This document shows, one piece after another, positions 10,895 through 24,776 of a stretch of DNA of 64,000 bases (the stretch's first letter is position 1; the number at the start of each line of letters is the position of its first letter). The translations under genes were made by a program, and so were the position numbers. The DNA is from Rotaria socialis. Lineage: Eukaryota > Rotifera > Eurotatoria > Philodinida > Philodinidae. The notes beneath the pieces were generated by a model that was not told the DNA's origin, searched no databases, and was given only the letters and a program-made list of their open reading frames with translations. The stretch spans positions 32,454 through 96,453 of the forward strand of contig CAJNYU010001785.1 in NCBI GenBank assembly GCA_905331475.1, read 5' to 3'.

Positions 10895-13127
10895 GATTGT
10901 AAGTTAAGTCTGTTGATAATTGAACTGAAGAGAGAAACAACAAAAAAGAAAAACAATGGCCGTAGAATTATTTCGTTACGATGATATTTGAGTCATTTCG
11001 TATTTGCATATCAGTAAAAGACGACATAAATGATAATCGAACGATGCAATAAATAGAGACGGATTTGTACCTTCTAGCCTTGATATAAATATGTCAAGAG
11101 AATAAGAGATTGATGATTAAATCTCATTATACATAAACGATATAGTAAAGTTGAAATAAAAGTTGAAAAAAAATGATTAAAGAATGCATTTGGTTATTTA
11201 GTGTTACTCGTATTGACGATATTTTGGATGATCGGAATGAAATAGTCAAACATTTTCGGAGATTCAATTGTGTGTTTTTTTTATATCAATTGCTACGTTC
11301 TGTTAAAATAAATTTTTTTATTTCAAAAATGATTGATTTAATGCATGCAATAACCTTTCGTTTCTTTAAGAGTGCCTTATCTTCTCAATAGAATCGTTGA
11401 CGTTCAATCACATGAGCCTACACATTCCCGTTATCAGAATTCCTTTTTTAAACTCATATTTCGTGATTCAATAACAAGCAATTCTAGCGCTTAACTCAAT
11501 ACAGCTTATTATGAGTGCTATCGAATTACAGCATGTCTACGAGAAAAGTCAACAAATAGACTGATCTATTGTATTGTCTTACTGATTTTATTGGCTAATC
11601 GTTTTTCTGCTTTCATTCGCTTTGATAAATGAACGGACGAATATGATATTTTGTCATCATTGATACGAAAGTAAAGTAATCGTAAAAAATTTTTAATTAT
11701 GATAATTTGAAAATATTGAAAACTAAATAAAACGATGAATTACAAATTCTCCTAGTAAAAATTATGGATACTGTGAATTTACATCAAAACATTTATATCA
11801 ACGATTCTGAGCCATAGTAATAGATTTTTAGATACTTTTTTAACACCAACAAAAATAATCATTGGTTATATCTGTTGTGTTAGGAATTAGTCAGTGCATG
11901 ATTTCAGATCCGTTTGCCGAGATTTGATTACCTGTCAGCTCTAAATTCTCTATATGAGTGGTTATACTTTTCATGTCGGAAATTTTATTTTCTTGTTGAC
12001 CATTAAACGACAAGGACTAATTATACCGAGTACGAAATAAATGACCATCATCTTATTGATACTACTGGCTTATCGGTCGAAGATATATTTTGGTTCATAT
12101 ATTGTTAATCTTCCAATCGGTCTCAGTATTTTCAAAGATACTAATATTTCGAAAAAATGATGAATTATTATTTTCAAATATTTGACTCGCATGAAAATAG
12201 CCAAAAGAAGAAAGTCTTTGCCATTGAACAAACCAATATTCATTAGGGAATTAGCGTATCGTCCCACTAGGATGCGAATCATTAGGGTAGACAATTAGAA
12301 AAATTGATAAAAAATACTGAAAAAATCCTAAATTAAAATTAAATCAGACACGAAGCAGGTGCAAGCGAATTTCTTCGTGCAGTAAAAAATCGTTTATTGA
12401 CTGCCTTGAAAATCTGTTGTCATGCTTATACTTATGTCTATCAAAATTAAAAGAAAAAAGATCTTCTTATATTAGAATGTTATCATATTCTATGGTCGCA
12501 TTTTTATTACTGACAGGTTGCGTTTTTATGCTTACAGATTTAATCATTTAATAATTTGACACTTTTTTCTGCTATTTATATATCATGCAACATGTTATAA
12601 ATGTAATTAAACTGTGTATTAGTATTGCTTCTCTGAGTTACTTTTTATTAAATTTATTTAGTTCATGTTAGCTTTCATTGATGAAAAAACAAAGCTATTT
12701 CTACGAACAATAAGAACTGAGAGAGAGAGAGAGAGAAGGATCTAGTCAATTTTTCTCTCGTTTCCCGACTAATCCGTCTCACTTTTTAACAATGCTCATG
12801 ATGCATAAATGAAAGCTAACATGATAGTAAGGAATGTTTCCCGCTGCTTTTTTTTTCTTTCTTTCGTGCAATCGAGTCGCATATTTTTATTTTGCTTTAC
12901 TCATAAGAATAGAGATGATCAATTTATGCTAATTTCTTTATCGCAAAGGTTTTTCAGTAACGGAAAAATGAGAAAGTATCTTTCGTAGGATGAGAATAAT
13001 CAAAAGAAATACTTTAGGTTGGCTATTTATTTTTGAATTCAATATAAATTATTTCAGATAGCAATCTAATAACACTGGTTTATTTACAATATCCGCAATA
13101 TTTGCATCCAAAAACATTTTTTCAATC
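10895..13127. other. intergenic, mostly featureless
   Basis: About 2.2 kb. Apart from the inverted repeat at 12663-12824 and the upstream region of the next gene I find nothing. The open frames at 11173 and 12070 have no support. Confidence 0.55.
12663..12824. repeat. 17-bp perfect inverted repeat with GA-rich loop
   Basis: TCATGTTAGCTTTCATT at 12663-12679 is repeated exactly as its reverse complement at 12808-12824. The loop contains a (GA)n run at about 12720-12737. The arms could be the terminal inverted repeats of a very short element, or a hairpin upstream of the secreted-protein gene. No target duplication is evident. Confidence 0.7.
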
Positions 13128-14040
13128 ATGGTTCCAATTAGTCTTCTTATTTTGGGCATGTTTGGTAAGTACAAACAAATGTTTTTAGAGCCTTTCCGTT
13201 TTCCGGCGATTAGTTGTTTCTTTTGTTCGCGTACGAATGATTTCCGTTAAATGATTCCTAATAACATTTTCATTCATAACTACTTCCATCGGTTAACTCG
13301 TCATCTTGATCTGTTAACAAACCATTGAGAAAATTGTTATTTGTCTTGAACGCGAATAAAATTCTCTGGTGAATAAGCTCATTATTACGATATTGACAAA
13401 CGGAAAAAGAAATGGCCTTTTACATTTATCATACATCCGATTTTTTTTCTTTTGTCAAAGGAATCTTTATAGACGAGTAGCTGTCTAATTCGAGTTCGAA
13501 TATAAATGGAGGAAAGAAAAAGTTAAACTAAAACTAAATCTAGGAATAGATTTAGTTTTACTTTAACGTTCCGATATATGCGACATATGAATACATTTAT
13601 ACCCCTACAACCACACTCACACCCCAAGGTATACAACTCAGGCATCACCCCGAGTACCCGCACCCACACCCAAATCTATGTAACGTATTTCTTCTTCTTC
13701 TTCTTCTTTAGTTATTAGTAGTATGGCAGCACCGTCAATGAACGACCGTCAAGAACTCTATCTTGATACTTGTCAAACAAGTTGTGGCTCAGTGAGCAGC
13801 AATGACGAAGCTGAAGCATGTCGTGAAAATTTTTGTCCTAACTATGTGACCTATTTATTAACAGGCTTAGTTGATGAGCACGCGAAACCTGCTCTTGCAT
13901 CGAAAGATCGTAAAGAAGTAGGCGAATTTTGTGCCACGTGGATTCTTCACTTAATTCGTCAGCTTGGTTGGCAAAATCGTATTCATCTTGATCTCAACAA
14001 CTGTATTTGCGCTGCTGGCAAAGATTGTTTTGTCAAATAA
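13128..14040 (+). CDS. small secreted Cys-rich protein
   Basis: Exon 1 (13128-13164) encodes MVPISLLILGMF; it splices in phase 1 to exon 2 (13712-14040). Joined, the N terminus reads MVPISLLILGMFVISSMAAP, a textbook signal peptide cleaved near SMA|A, followed by about 98 residues with eight cysteines. The second exon alone would look like a cytosolic protein starting MAAPSM, so the split is informative. The cysteine spacing (TCQTSCG, ACRENFC, a lone FC, CICAAGKDC) suggests a disulphide-bonded helical peptide; I do not recognise the family. The 547-bp intron carries a reversed copy of the repeat found at 63 kb and a CTT-rich acceptor tract. Confidence 0.72.
13475..13677 (-). mobile_element. 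truncated copy of 63-kb TIR element
   Basis: Reverse-complement match to the right half of the element at 62972-63430. It shares the border CTGTCTAATTCGAGTTCG, the internal palindrome of AACTAAATCT against AGATTTAGTT, the segment around GCGACATATGAATAC and the CACCC-rich tract. The left end of the family is missing. It sits within intron 1 of the secreted-protein gene, ending about 34 bp before the acceptor. Confidence 0.75.
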
Positions 14041-14286
14041 ATAAAATAAAAAAACAAACATGTATCGAAAAGCAAAACAATAAACTATTTTTGTGTATAA
14101 ACACTTATGTTTCGCATGCATCACAATAAATTTTCTCTCTTGTGAGTTGAATGAAATGCTAATCAGTAAAAGAAAACTGATCACAGGCACATTGCGACAT
14201 CTACAATCTTTTTGCCCTCTGCAATATCAATTAACGATTGAGTCGTTGTTATGGTGATTCATCATATCGACTCCATGATACATTAA

Positions 14287-16150
<1,864 letters not shown>

Positions 16151-16173
16151 TACTTGAGGATATTTTTTCTATG

Positions 16174-17545
16174 TTAGACATTTGTTAAAAAATAATTTGT
16201 TGGAAAAAATAAAACAAAAAATTTTGATAACAGTATAGCTGTTGTTGATGACAGAAACGAGATCAATGGTGATAATAATCGAGATGCTAAACAAACGATT
16301 TCTTTTATAGATAAACAATAAATTAGCAAAATCTATTTACCATTAAGTACTTGTGCATGGCAAAGAGTTGTAAATATATAAGAAATTAGAATATCGTAAT
16401 AATCACGATGATCTGGACTCCATATGAGCAATGGCAAGATAAATAATTGGCCAATACTTGAAAGAACAAGTGCACGAAAGAGAAGAATTGATCTAGCGAA
16501 ATAGAGATTATGTCATCATGAGAAACTAAATGAATAAAGAATCCGATTATAGTCACGTTAAGAGATATGCCAGACCACTTTTTTTTGCCCCGATAATTCT
16601 ACTGCCTGTGTCCATTTAGAGAAAAAATGTTGTAGAATTTCTTCGTCAATACTCGTGATCACGTTGCAGATAATGAGAAGCTTTTTTTCATGATTTCTGT
16701 TAGAACAGGAGTGTTTTGATAGTTGAAATCCTTTAAAATGTTCTTTATCTCAATTTGTTTCCGAAAACTGTTTTTTTTATATTTCAAACTCCCTTTATGC
16801 CTTAGACAGATACTTATATGCCGAAAAATTAAACGTTTCTCGTAGGAACAAAGGTTCATTTTTTTGTAATTTTCTATATTTAGTGTACGCACTTTTCTTT
16901 CGTCCAATCTTGTCTATATTCAAGCATTGATATAATTAATATAAAACCAAATCGTACTGCATATTCTATAGAGAGAAAAAATGACATCTTACGGCACAAA
17001 AAAAGGAATTGTTTTACCAAGAAATGATTCTATCAGTTTCACATAAAAACCATATTCAAGCGCAAAGAAAATATTGTGATCATGATTAATGATCGATTGA
17101 TATTGATCATTTTTTAGATGGAACCACTTAATATAAGCATTAGCCAGAATAAATGCAAAACATAATTTGATAATGTGCTGCAGAGAAAAATGAATTCGTT
17201 TTTATAAAAAAAATACTTTAGTTGGAAATGTTTCGTTACGTTATATTTGATTTTATCAATATTAAATAGGACATGTCGATGTGCTCGTAGTTTAAGTAAT
17301 ACAAAATCAATAAATACAAGTAAATCATCTAGTTCAATATAAGGATCAACAGGATTCTGGCATTGTTTCTATAATTAAGTAAACAATTTGTTGGTCTTCA
17401 ACCGATTATTTTGTCTTACACAATGAATAATTTTTATAACACCTTCTTTATAATGGTGTGAAAGTTCATCAGTGGCAGTACCACAAGTAACACAACAATA
17501 TTTTGTAGTCGAATGGTCTTCAGATTTTTTAGAAGATTGAGCCAT
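16174..17545 (-). CDS. ARV1: ARV1 lipid-homeostasis protein
   Basis: Six exons on the minus strand (17420-17545, 17240-17368, 17018-17177, 16893-16965, 16341-16492, 16174-16286) join in frame to about 250 residues; human ARV1 has 271. The N-terminal zinc-binding ARV1 homology domain shows CCVTCG and, across intron 1, CKQCQNPVDPYIELDDL, followed by LLKLRAHRHVLFN. Several hydrophobic segments follow, as expected for an ER membrane protein involved in sterol and GPI-anchor homeostasis. The LLFRALVLSSIGQLFILP block in exon 5 matches the vertebrate LLLKALLLSSYG region. Intron 4 is about 400 bp with a GTGCGT donor, the least certain junction; introns 2 and 3 are also partly unusual. The last exon is weakly conserved. 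Confidence 0.85.
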
Positions 17546-17701
17546 GAATTCTTTTTTTAACGGAAATTTGACGAAAAATTAAATCAATCAAAGTACCCTT
17601 ACTTGCATACGATGATAAAGCTAACGAATGTTTCATTCTCTAGACAGATGACGCCATGTTTCGGCTACTATCGAATATACTGATGTGAATAGTTTGTCAC
17701 T

Positions 17702-17747
17702 GAGGGTGTGGGTGCGGGTCTTCGCTTGGGATCCGCACCCTGTGCAC
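17702..17747. repeat. G-rich/C-rich hairpin copy 1
   Basis: G arm GGGTGTGGGTGCGGG, short loop, then C arm CCGCACCCTGTGCAC. The inner stem GTGCGG/CCGCAC is perfect. It belongs to a dispersed family of at least nine such structures in this window. It is preceded by CACTGAG, similar to the CTTGAG that precedes several other copies, and it abuts the broken GPCR. Confidence 0.75.
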
Positions 17748-17751
17748 GATC

Positions 17752-18217
17752 CTATTTATCGAGGCCTGATTAATGATGAAGAAGTAAAACGAACATGCTG
17801 CTTGATTCGGTTAACATCAAGTATTGAAAACTACAATTTATTCATCAATATTTTTCATTTCATTGTTCCGTTCGGGCTTAAACTTATCTCAACTGTTGGT
17901 ATCATTCTTTGTATTGCTGAGAAACGGGGAACAGTGCATAAAAAAAATAATCGTATGCAAAGAGTTTACAGGAACAGTTTCTTAAACATAAAAATCTGAT
18001 TATTAATTCTATATTATTGGTTATTTTAGCTTTACCTCGGCTGATTGTATCTTTCTCGTCTGGATGTATGAAATCAGCAAGAGAACCATCATTATTCTTG
18101 ACTAGATACTTTGTTTCATTCATTCCATCGCTACTCCTATTTTTTTTATTTTTGTTACAAGTATTGCTTTTGTTTGCTTTCAATAAAAAAAAACACAATT
18201 TAGGCACACCGAAGTAA
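17752..18217 (+). pseudogene. rhodopsin-family GPCR relic (TM5-TM7)
   Basis: A first open stretch (about 17760-17970) ends in a TM5-like segment (FIVPFGLKLISTVGIILCIA) and a basic loop. After a one-base frame change near 17970 the reading resumes as HKNLIINSILLVILALPRL and continues through GCMKSAREPSLFL and YFVSFIPSLLLFF, like the TM6-TM7 part of bdelloid serpentine receptors. TM1-TM4 are absent and no start or C-terminal tail fits. The fragment begins a few bases after hairpin copy 1. It is a degenerate, non-functional piece; the family assignment rests on the LALPRL...SGCMKSAR pattern. Confidence 0.65.
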
Positions 18218-18500
18218 TTCAATTAAATAAGCAGATCTCTCCAATGAAAGTTAGCTCATAGCTCGAGTAGGCTTCCTATGGTTAAATTCGCTAACGGAAA
18301 CAATGCGCACTCAGCCCTGTGGATACCTCTTCGTCACACCATCGAGTTCAGCAGCAAATTATAACGATAGCAGTAAACATTGTGTTTATATTTTCTTACA
18401 AACATGATTTGATTAGGGAACAAAACACATTGGGGAATATGCAAAGCATTAACGGAAAAGTAAATTTATATAGGGTCATTAGTTGATTTCGAAAATTCTG

Positions 18501-18571
18501 CGTGGGGTGTGGGTGTGGGTGTGGATAAAGAGAAAAGTAAAACCTCCTTGCCACACCCACACCCACACTCT
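18501..18571. repeat. G-rich/C-rich hairpin copy 2
   Basis: The arms GTGTGGGTGTGGGTGTGG and CCACACCCACACCCACAC form a perfect 18-bp stem with a loop of about 26 bases. This is the longest perfect stem of the family, and its G arm is almost pure TGTGGG repeat. Confidence 0.88.
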
Positions 18572-19249
18572 TTGTGATTTTGTTTTGGTCGAAAAAGTGC
18601 CTGTGGTCATCCTCAGGGTTTGACATGGAAAAACATTTTGCTTCCAAGGCTTCACTGGTTGAGTCTGGGCAGCTGAAATCTGCATAGATGAGATACTAAC
18701 AGTGAACCTAACTAACCTCTGTAGATTTCGTTAAAATCGGCCGGACACACTCAAGGACCTTCCCTCGTTAGTAAAGGGCCTGTTAAAAATAGTGAAAAAA
18801 CATTCATAATTGCGATCTTTATTGTGTTTTTGAAAAAGAAAATCGTTTTTTTAATTAATCTAAATCAAACAAGGGGTTAGTAAAAACGAATTTCAAGTAT
18901 TCATAATTGAAGCGGTGTTATAATTTTATTAGAATCTATTATATTAAGCGAAGAGAAAATATTAGATATTTGACGCTGGATGGTGCAATCACTTTTAATC
19001 GAGATGACATTGGATACTTGATTCTAATCTTGTGGTTAGCTTCAATAGAGATGGTAGATAAATATGTGATATCTGGTTTTCTGCTATAGTCGAACCTCTT
19101 TTTTGCAAGCGCATGCAATTCTTGACCTTCTTGATCAAGAAAGTCATGCACTATGAACATATCTTGAGCTCAAGTCTTGACAAGTGCATGAATGAAAATG
19201 TTTGACTACGGCGGTTACTTGTAATAGAAACAGTACGTAAATGTTTGCT

Positions 19250-19760
19250 ATTCGCTTTTTGCTGCATTTGAAATGATGCACAAAGATAAATATATGATAT
19301 CCCCTGAGAATTTGAAACTGTAGGTACGAAGTAAGCATGCTGTATATGTTGAGAATTTGAAATCATACGTACAAAGTAAATATCTGATGTCTGGTATCTG
19401 CTGAGAATTTGAAATTATAGGGTTCTAGATTCTAGTGGAATTCGCTAAATTTAATGTCGATTTCCGATTCGCAGAATTTTTCAAACTTTTACGCTTTGAA
19501 AATTTGAAATTGAGAAAATTCTGACACACTTATTCTAAAATTAGTAACAGTTTAAGATTTGGCACTGTATGGTTGAAAATTTCAATTTTCAACTGATTTC
19601 AGGTTTGACACTACTGGAAAATCCAAAAAGTTCCGGAATTTGTTTTTCGAAATTGAGAAAAAAATCGAGAAAAACTTTGAAAATTCAGTAAAACTTTCGA
19701 AATCTGGAATTTTTTCACAAGATGTGTGGATCTGGCAACACTGCCTATTTTACTTGACAA
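19250..19760. repeat. AT-rich self-similar repeat tract
   Basis: From 19250 to 19430 a unit ending in TGAGAATTTGAAA recurs three times with about 60-70 bases between copies. From 19430 to 19760 short motifs such as GAAAATTTGAAATTGAGAAA recur in both orientations. No open frame is present. The right border carries GATCTGGCAACACTGCC, possibly the terminus of a short element, but a matching left terminus is unclear. Confidence 0.5.
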
Positions 19761-19871
19761 GAACTCGGTGATCATCTGTTAAATGAACCAGATCTTTCGA
19801 AACATGTATTCGATTGTTAGATTTAAGTAGAGTCACATCGCAAAAGTGCCACGAATTGCTGAATAAATTGC

Positions 19872-20308
19872 AAGGGGAAAACAGCAGACTCCAACTCCTC
19901 GGAGTCAGGTGGAGTCATCCGGAATCACATGGAGTCAGCTGGTTGCATAGAATCACATAGGATCCCAGGGAGCCATGCCTAAACACGAGGAGCCACAGTA
20001 AGTATCGCAAAATCACTGTTGATCTCGAAAAAATTATTATAGAAATGGGAAACTGATACATTTTTACTTTTTTCTGCCATATGTATCATTATATAAAATA
20101 GTTATTAGTCTCCTTCTTTGTCGGAAATTGTCCAAAAAAACGTCCCATAACAGAACAATATTACTCAGTACCCGGAAGTAGACTTCCCAAAGCTGAACTG
20201 TTTATTCTGTAATGGAAATTCAACTTCCGGGTACTGAGTCATACTGTCAAGAAGGAAATGAGAGACTCCATCTTCTTGGAGTCAGACGGAGTCTGCTGTT
20301 CCCCCCTT
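19872..20308. mobile_element. non-autonomous TIR element, AAGGGG family
   Basis: The left end, AAGGGG followed by ACAGCAGACTCC, is matched at the right end by GGAGTCTGCTGTTCCCCCC and TT as an inverted repeat, giving a 437-bp unit without coding capacity. The interior is built from degenerate GGAGTCA units on the left and the reverse arrangement on the right. A second, perfect 17-bp inverted repeat (ACTCAGTACCCGGAAGT at 20163-20179 against 20223-20239) is nested inside. Internal similarity is compatible with a snap-back or MITE-like element. Confidence 0.72.
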
Positions 20309-23300
20309 GGTAAGTTGGCTAAGCAGTTTTTCCATGTATTCTAATGAACACGTTTTAATTATCTATTTAAATAAACCTTATGGAATCAGCATTCTATTTT
20401 CAATTTACATCGTCTATAAGGAAAATTTTCAACATCAATCCCATTATAGGAATGGGAGGTTAATGCATCTATTAGTGAACAATCGGCAGTTATCAGATGA
20501 AAATCATCGAATGACTGTTCAATGTAAAAAAAAACACTCCTGATTTTTCTTCTGATTTAGGAAGACAATTTCCTGATTTCTAAAATTTGAATTTGGTAAC
20601 CCTGATTCACATCTTTAACCTTGGCTTGTCTAGAATATCAAATTGATATAAATTACACCTTCATGCACAGAAAGTAGGAAAAAATTGTTCAATAGAACTT
20701 CGAAATGGGTTCTGATAATAAAAGTATATTTTGTCGCCAGTAAAATTTTTACATGATTTAATGATGGGTTCTTTTGTCTAAAAATTCAATTGTAGTTGTT
20801 TAATAATCGATGTCATACACACATGCCATTTGTTTGGTGCAAATCCATAAGAAAAAGAATCGTTAAATTATAACAATCGGAATTAATATTCTTTGATAGG
20901 TCGTCTATTTGTCATAGATTTCGTTCAAAGCGATGCTCTTTTCTACCGTTCTCGCTGTGCTTTTGTTAAAAAAGTCATATTTATATTTCATCTTCATAGT
21001 TGAATTTATTCAAGACATGAAAAATCATCTCTGCTGATGTATTTTTTTTCCATTTCTTTTCATTTGTCTATGGCATATGATCTAGTTAATGCCATGCCTT
21101 TTAAGTAATTAAGAACTTTTTTATTTTATTAACCTACTTTGAATAAAACAACAAGATTCTATCCAGTGTTTAAATAATATAAGAATGTTAGTTGAGAATT
21201 ACTTCAATATTTGAATTATTAAACATTAAATAGCTTTTATATCATTTACGATTTGTTCTTCATACAAGTCTTCCGGTCTATAATTAATGCCGCTTTTTTG
21301 ATCTAACAAAAAGATTGGTAGTTCTATGTTCTACTGCAAAGAGAAGGAGAAGCCAGTTTTCAATCATAATGAAATCTATACTATTTGATGTTTTTACGAT
21401 ATCGCTTCTATCTCCTTGACCCAATGAACGATCTTTTCTTCATTGAAAGCAACAATAGCATGTTACGTCTATGCCGTTCTATACAATCAAAAATGAATTG
21501 TATTATATGATTTAGATTTTACCATCGAGTGACAATAAATCGATCTTTCGGTTTCGATAGAAAAATCGATGGCCGTCTTACCAGTAAAATATCTGATAAG
21601 AGACTCTTGTCGTAAAACGCTTGCGTATTATGCAATAGATTTTTATTCTGCCTAAAAAAACGTTTCTTTTCGTTTTCGCTGAATAAAACAAAGAAAAGAT
21701 AACAAACGATGCTTCAGACTTCTCTTATCTCTGATACCTTGCTGTCTGCAAGTGACTACACGATAGTGATTACTATACTTCACTTTGTAATTCTTGTCAA
21801 TCAAAACTAATCTTTTAATGAAGTTATTTTTCTATATACTGAAGCATGATACGAATATTTGCTTTATACGAGTGAAGTGCTGTTGTTATTACTGGCTCAA
21901 ACTTGATTTGTTAATCATGAATGCATATGCTCCATGGAAATTAGAGTTATTTTTGGCTGAAACGTTAGCATTCATGCATATAAGTTAATATTTTTCTTCC
22001 ACGTCAAATTTTAAACTGCAATTGCACTTAACTTGTTACCTATTTGAGCATACTCTAAAAACATTGCATCATATTCGATAAAGAAGTAGAATCGAGAAAA
22101 TTTTCTCGGCTCTCAATAGGCTCAAAGAACGTTCAAATATAAATAAGATCAAAAGGATTTTTTTGGTAGAAATTATATTTTAGTGAAATTTATGTGAAGA
22201 GGTTTATTGTTCTGTTGACGCTCAATAACGATGGCCGAGGATGTTAATATTAGTTTTTCTTTTATAGAATTAATACTGAGAACAAAACCTTGAAGATAGT
22301 AAACGGGTAATTTGAAGGATTACAATTCTGCCACAGCATTTTCACTTATCTAAAGTTGTAAATCTCAACTAGGTTTACAATCACGATAAAATATAAATAC
22401 TTTGGCGCTTATTGAGGGTTTGATAGTAGTTTACAACATCAGCAGCATTGAAATTTACTCGTGCCTCTAGAAAAAAAAACTCGATTCATACGTAGTTACT
22501 AATGAATCAAATCTTAGTCTTGTTTTTCTATTTGAACTAGCTATTGATTTAAAGAAATTATTATTCTCTTCCAGTGAAACTCCAAAAGTTCGGTGTTTCT
22601 CTTTCATCGCTTGCCTACACAAAACAGCATCCGTTGTTGACCTTGACAATCATCAATTCAAAATCGAAACTATCTGCTTATGATCACCTCAGCGTAGCCT
22701 ATCCAATCGCATTGAAATCAATGAAAAAACAATCCTTCACAAAATAAAAGTGTATCCAGCTCACTTCGTAATACTTCATAAAAAAATCAATGAGTAACAC
22801 CAATCGAAAAGAAAAAGAATTACTCATCATGTACGTAATTTATTTTACTAATGCTTCCTGTTGCTAGTGACTGTATATCGAATTTGAAACATTATCAATC
22901 GGTTACATACTACGTATACTGATTTGCTGAGCATATATTTACCTGCAGAACGCAAATGACTTCTTTTAAAACTACAAATATTGACGTACACTTTATGCAT
23001 GTATCATGTGCGTAATTTATTCGTTTATCTTCGATCAGACACAAATATTCAAAAATATAATCATATTTCAATTAGAACGATTTAGATAAATAATATCTGA
23101 CGAATACATTTGGTTTTGTGTGTCTGAAATAGAAAAGAAAACAAAGAAAGATCAAAATGGTCTGACGCTATTACAGTGTTTTTGATGCGAGCTGTCGCAT
23201 TAATGAAAGAAATATATTGATAAACCGTTTAGTATCTATTTTTTCGTCTTCCTTTTGACAAGTATCTAACAGCTGTGATGATTTATTAGCCAGTTCATCG

Positions 23301-24776
23301 CCTTGAATATGCGATGATACACGCTCCGACAGAACTGTCCTTGGTATACATTTGTTTTTCTGTCCTTTTTTGCGCTTCTTTTTTCTTCTTCGTCTTCTTC
23401 GTTCTGATGTAAAAAGAAAACAATATGCAAAACTAAGTGATGCCCGTTAGTTGTCATCAACTACTAGGGATGACAAATAGAAACCATAGTTAAACAATCA
23501 ACATTTGTCATGACGACATGTAACCATAATGTTCGTCACGAACGACACTAAACAAAGTAAAGAAGAAAAAAAAAGGAAAGGAAAAAAAAAGATATATATA
23601 TATATATATATAGATATAATTTTGAGTTGTCGCCATTTTATGACTCGAGTTTGACTTTCTCTCTCTCTCTTGTTTTGCCAAATTGTATCAGGTAACAAAA
23701 GTTGTATAATGTGTAACGGAATAGTCAAACAACAACAAGGCAACGACGATAAAGATTACGAGTCTTATAAAAAGCAAATGAGAATCTTGCTAGCGATAGA
23801 GCGAGATAAGGCATTTATCCTGATTCATACTATAGAATGCGGTCAATACGATGCGTCATTCCTTTACACTATTGAGATACATATATAAATATGTGAGTGA
23901 ACCTTTCCTTTATAATATTAGTAATACGATTTTACCGACGATATATTATTTTTCTTTTTTGAATAAAAAAATCGAGTCGGATTATAGGTCGTGTATGTTG
24001 AGTTACGCATAATGAAGGATTTAGAAAAAGTATGCAAATGACATAAAGCTCAACAGGCTTTGAAATGTATGTAAAGGTTAAAAAAATGCATGGACTGAGT
24101 TTTTTAATTTTTACATGAAAGCCATTGTAATAGACATGACTTACTGAAGCATTTTAGAGGAAAGAAAGAAAAAAAGCGCATAGGATGGCACAGTCTTTTA
24201 TGTTCTTCATCTTTAATAGAAGAAAAAAAACGGAGGATGTAATAAAGCAACAAACGGTCGAGCCCTATTATTTTATTGATATAAAGGGCAAAGTGAAGTT
24301 GATTTTTTTTCTTTTTTTTTGTTTGAAAAAGTCTCTTCAAATCGATTGCACCCCACCCACAACTATTGCATGATTAAGAATATTCCGTCTTTAATTTCGT
24401 AACAGAAGCCTCTAGTAACTTTTTCTTGCATACCTTATTATAACAAAATGCATTTATAGAAAGATGCCCTCTGTTCCAGTTGAATGAACCTGTCGGACAG
24501 ACGAGTGTTTTTTCTCTCTTTTTCTTTTGTGCATGAGTAGCCAAATGTGATTAGAAAGAAAAAAAATTGTGATATTGGGTCGTTAAGATAGAAATTTTTT
24601 TTATCATATGAATTACAAGATCGTAGTGCGTCTGAAACTAATATAAGATAGGAGTTATCTTTACTTACTGTGTACACACAATGAATCATTTAATTCAAAT
24701 AAATATTTACCAATTTTCTATCTCTTTTTCATTTTAGTTTTAGTTTTTTGTAACTTATCTAAATTCTATTATTGTT

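Larger units (their letters stand above)
18218..24776. other. 6.5-kb gene-poor region
   Basis: No gene recognised. It contains hairpin copy 2 (18501-18571), two self-similar AT-rich repeat tracts (19250-19430 and 19430-19760), a TIR element (19872-20308), a (TA)n run (23592-23615) and a CT run (23656-23669). From 20310 to 23590 and from 23670 to 24776 I see only AT-rich sequence with short unsupported frames. Confidence 0.55.

Noticed and set aside
17902-18222. 106-codon minus-strand open frame
   Set aside because: It is antisense to the GPCR relic, which explains the sequence better; no family resemblance on the minus strand.
23592-23669. (TA)n and (CT)n runs
   Set aside because: Ordinary microsatellites in AT-rich intergenic DNA.
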